A DNA stretch of 64,000 nucleotides from Ruminobacter sp964520475 (lineage in GTDB: Bacteria; Pseudomonadota; Gammaproteobacteria; Enterobacterales; Succinivibrionaceae), in assembly GCA_964520475.1 (NCBI GenBank), contig CAZFNS010000002.1, positions 1 to 64,000 of the forward strand. Direction: 5' to 3'. Below the pieces are notes generated by a model. It worked only from the letters and a program-made list of their open reading frames with translations, did not search any database and was not told the DNA's origin. The position numbers and the translations under genes were made by a program. This document shows positions 63,864 to 64,000 of the stretch, in pieces; within the stretch, counting starts at the first letter, position 1, and each line of letters opens with the position of its first letter.

Positions 63864-64000
63864 TCACTCCTCCTTCCCGGGGGAGCCGGCGCCGGGCTGC
63901 CCGGCCGCCGGGACCGCAGCTTCGGCCGGATCGCCGCCGGCCACGCGCTGCACGGAAACCAGTTTGATGCCGTCGTCAAGACGGATCAGCCGTACGCCCT
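63864..64000 (-). CDS. gyrA: DNA gyrase subunit A, C-terminal end only
   Basis: Last 45 codons on the minus strand; the gene begins right of the window. The reading GVRLIRLDDGIKLVSVQRVA is the final GyrA beta-pinwheel blade, followed by an Ala/Pro/Gly tail ending in KEE and TGA. Placement upstream of serC agrees. Only the tail is visible, so the identity rests on a short stretch plus context. Confidence 0.75.
   Translation of the reverse strand, partial: GVRLIRLDDGIKLVSVQRVAGGDPAEAAVPAAGQPGAGSPGKEE

Overview
The window is GC-rich bacterial chromosome from a draft assembly with five runs of exactly 100 N. It carries about 43 protein genes, one 4.5S SRP RNA gene, four tRNAs and one FMN riboswitch. 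The gene content points to a Gammaproteobacterium: short-form ribosomal protein L25, carAB, SohB, a YccT/DUF2057 protein, a TraT-family lipoprotein, TamAB, CsrD-like proteins and a gyrA-serC pair. An anaerobic ribonucleotide reductase activase, a gut-anaerobe-type pyridoxamine kinase and a truncated AAA-ATPase-like protein suggest an anaerobic, probably host-associated member. Succinivibrionaceae (Aeromonadales) is my best guess, but this is inference and not proven.

Layout: 1-14 kb holds pyridoxamine kinase (partial), tamB-tamA, a secreted orphan, carB-carA and an arabinose-5-phosphate isomerase. 14-21 kb holds a large unknown membrane protein, the queCDE operon (preQ0 synthesis), a TraT-like lipoprotein, a DsbA-like thiol oxidoreductase and riboswitch-controlled ribB. 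21-32 kb holds purF, cvpA, SRP RNA, a degenerate AAA-ATPase-like protein, a HAD phosphatase, two small unknowns, topA and sohB. 32-42 kb holds rplY with an apparent attenuator, cstA, an iron alcohol dehydrogenase, nadA, three consecutive porins and a YccT-like protein. 42-50 kb holds truA, a four-gene membrane glycosyltransfer cluster (including GtrA and GtrB types), folE, an ABC exporter, a YfcE-like phosphodiesterase and two initiator tRNAs. 50-64 kb holds an exported zinc alcohol dehydrogenase, a GNAT acetyltransferase, a LeuA-AraC fusion, nrdG, uvrB, two tRNA-Asn genes, two degenerate GGDEF-EAL (CsrD-like) membrane proteins, serC and the 3' end of gyrA.

Most of the region is housekeeping, and no prophage, IS element or CRISPR array was seen. 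The standout is the 666-residue 2-isopropylmalate synthase at 52259-54259. It ends in a complete AraC-type DNA-binding domain placed directly behind the leucine-sensing regulatory domain. Its upstream region carries an imperfect direct repeat over a candidate promoter, so it may be a one-protein leucine sensor, enzyme and autoregulator.

Three of the five N gaps are flanked by exact 55-bp duplications, as expected when contigs ending in the same 55-mer are scaffolded without merging. Removing one copy plus the N run restores a single in-frame sohB gene. The second partial SRP RNA copy is therefore an artefact.
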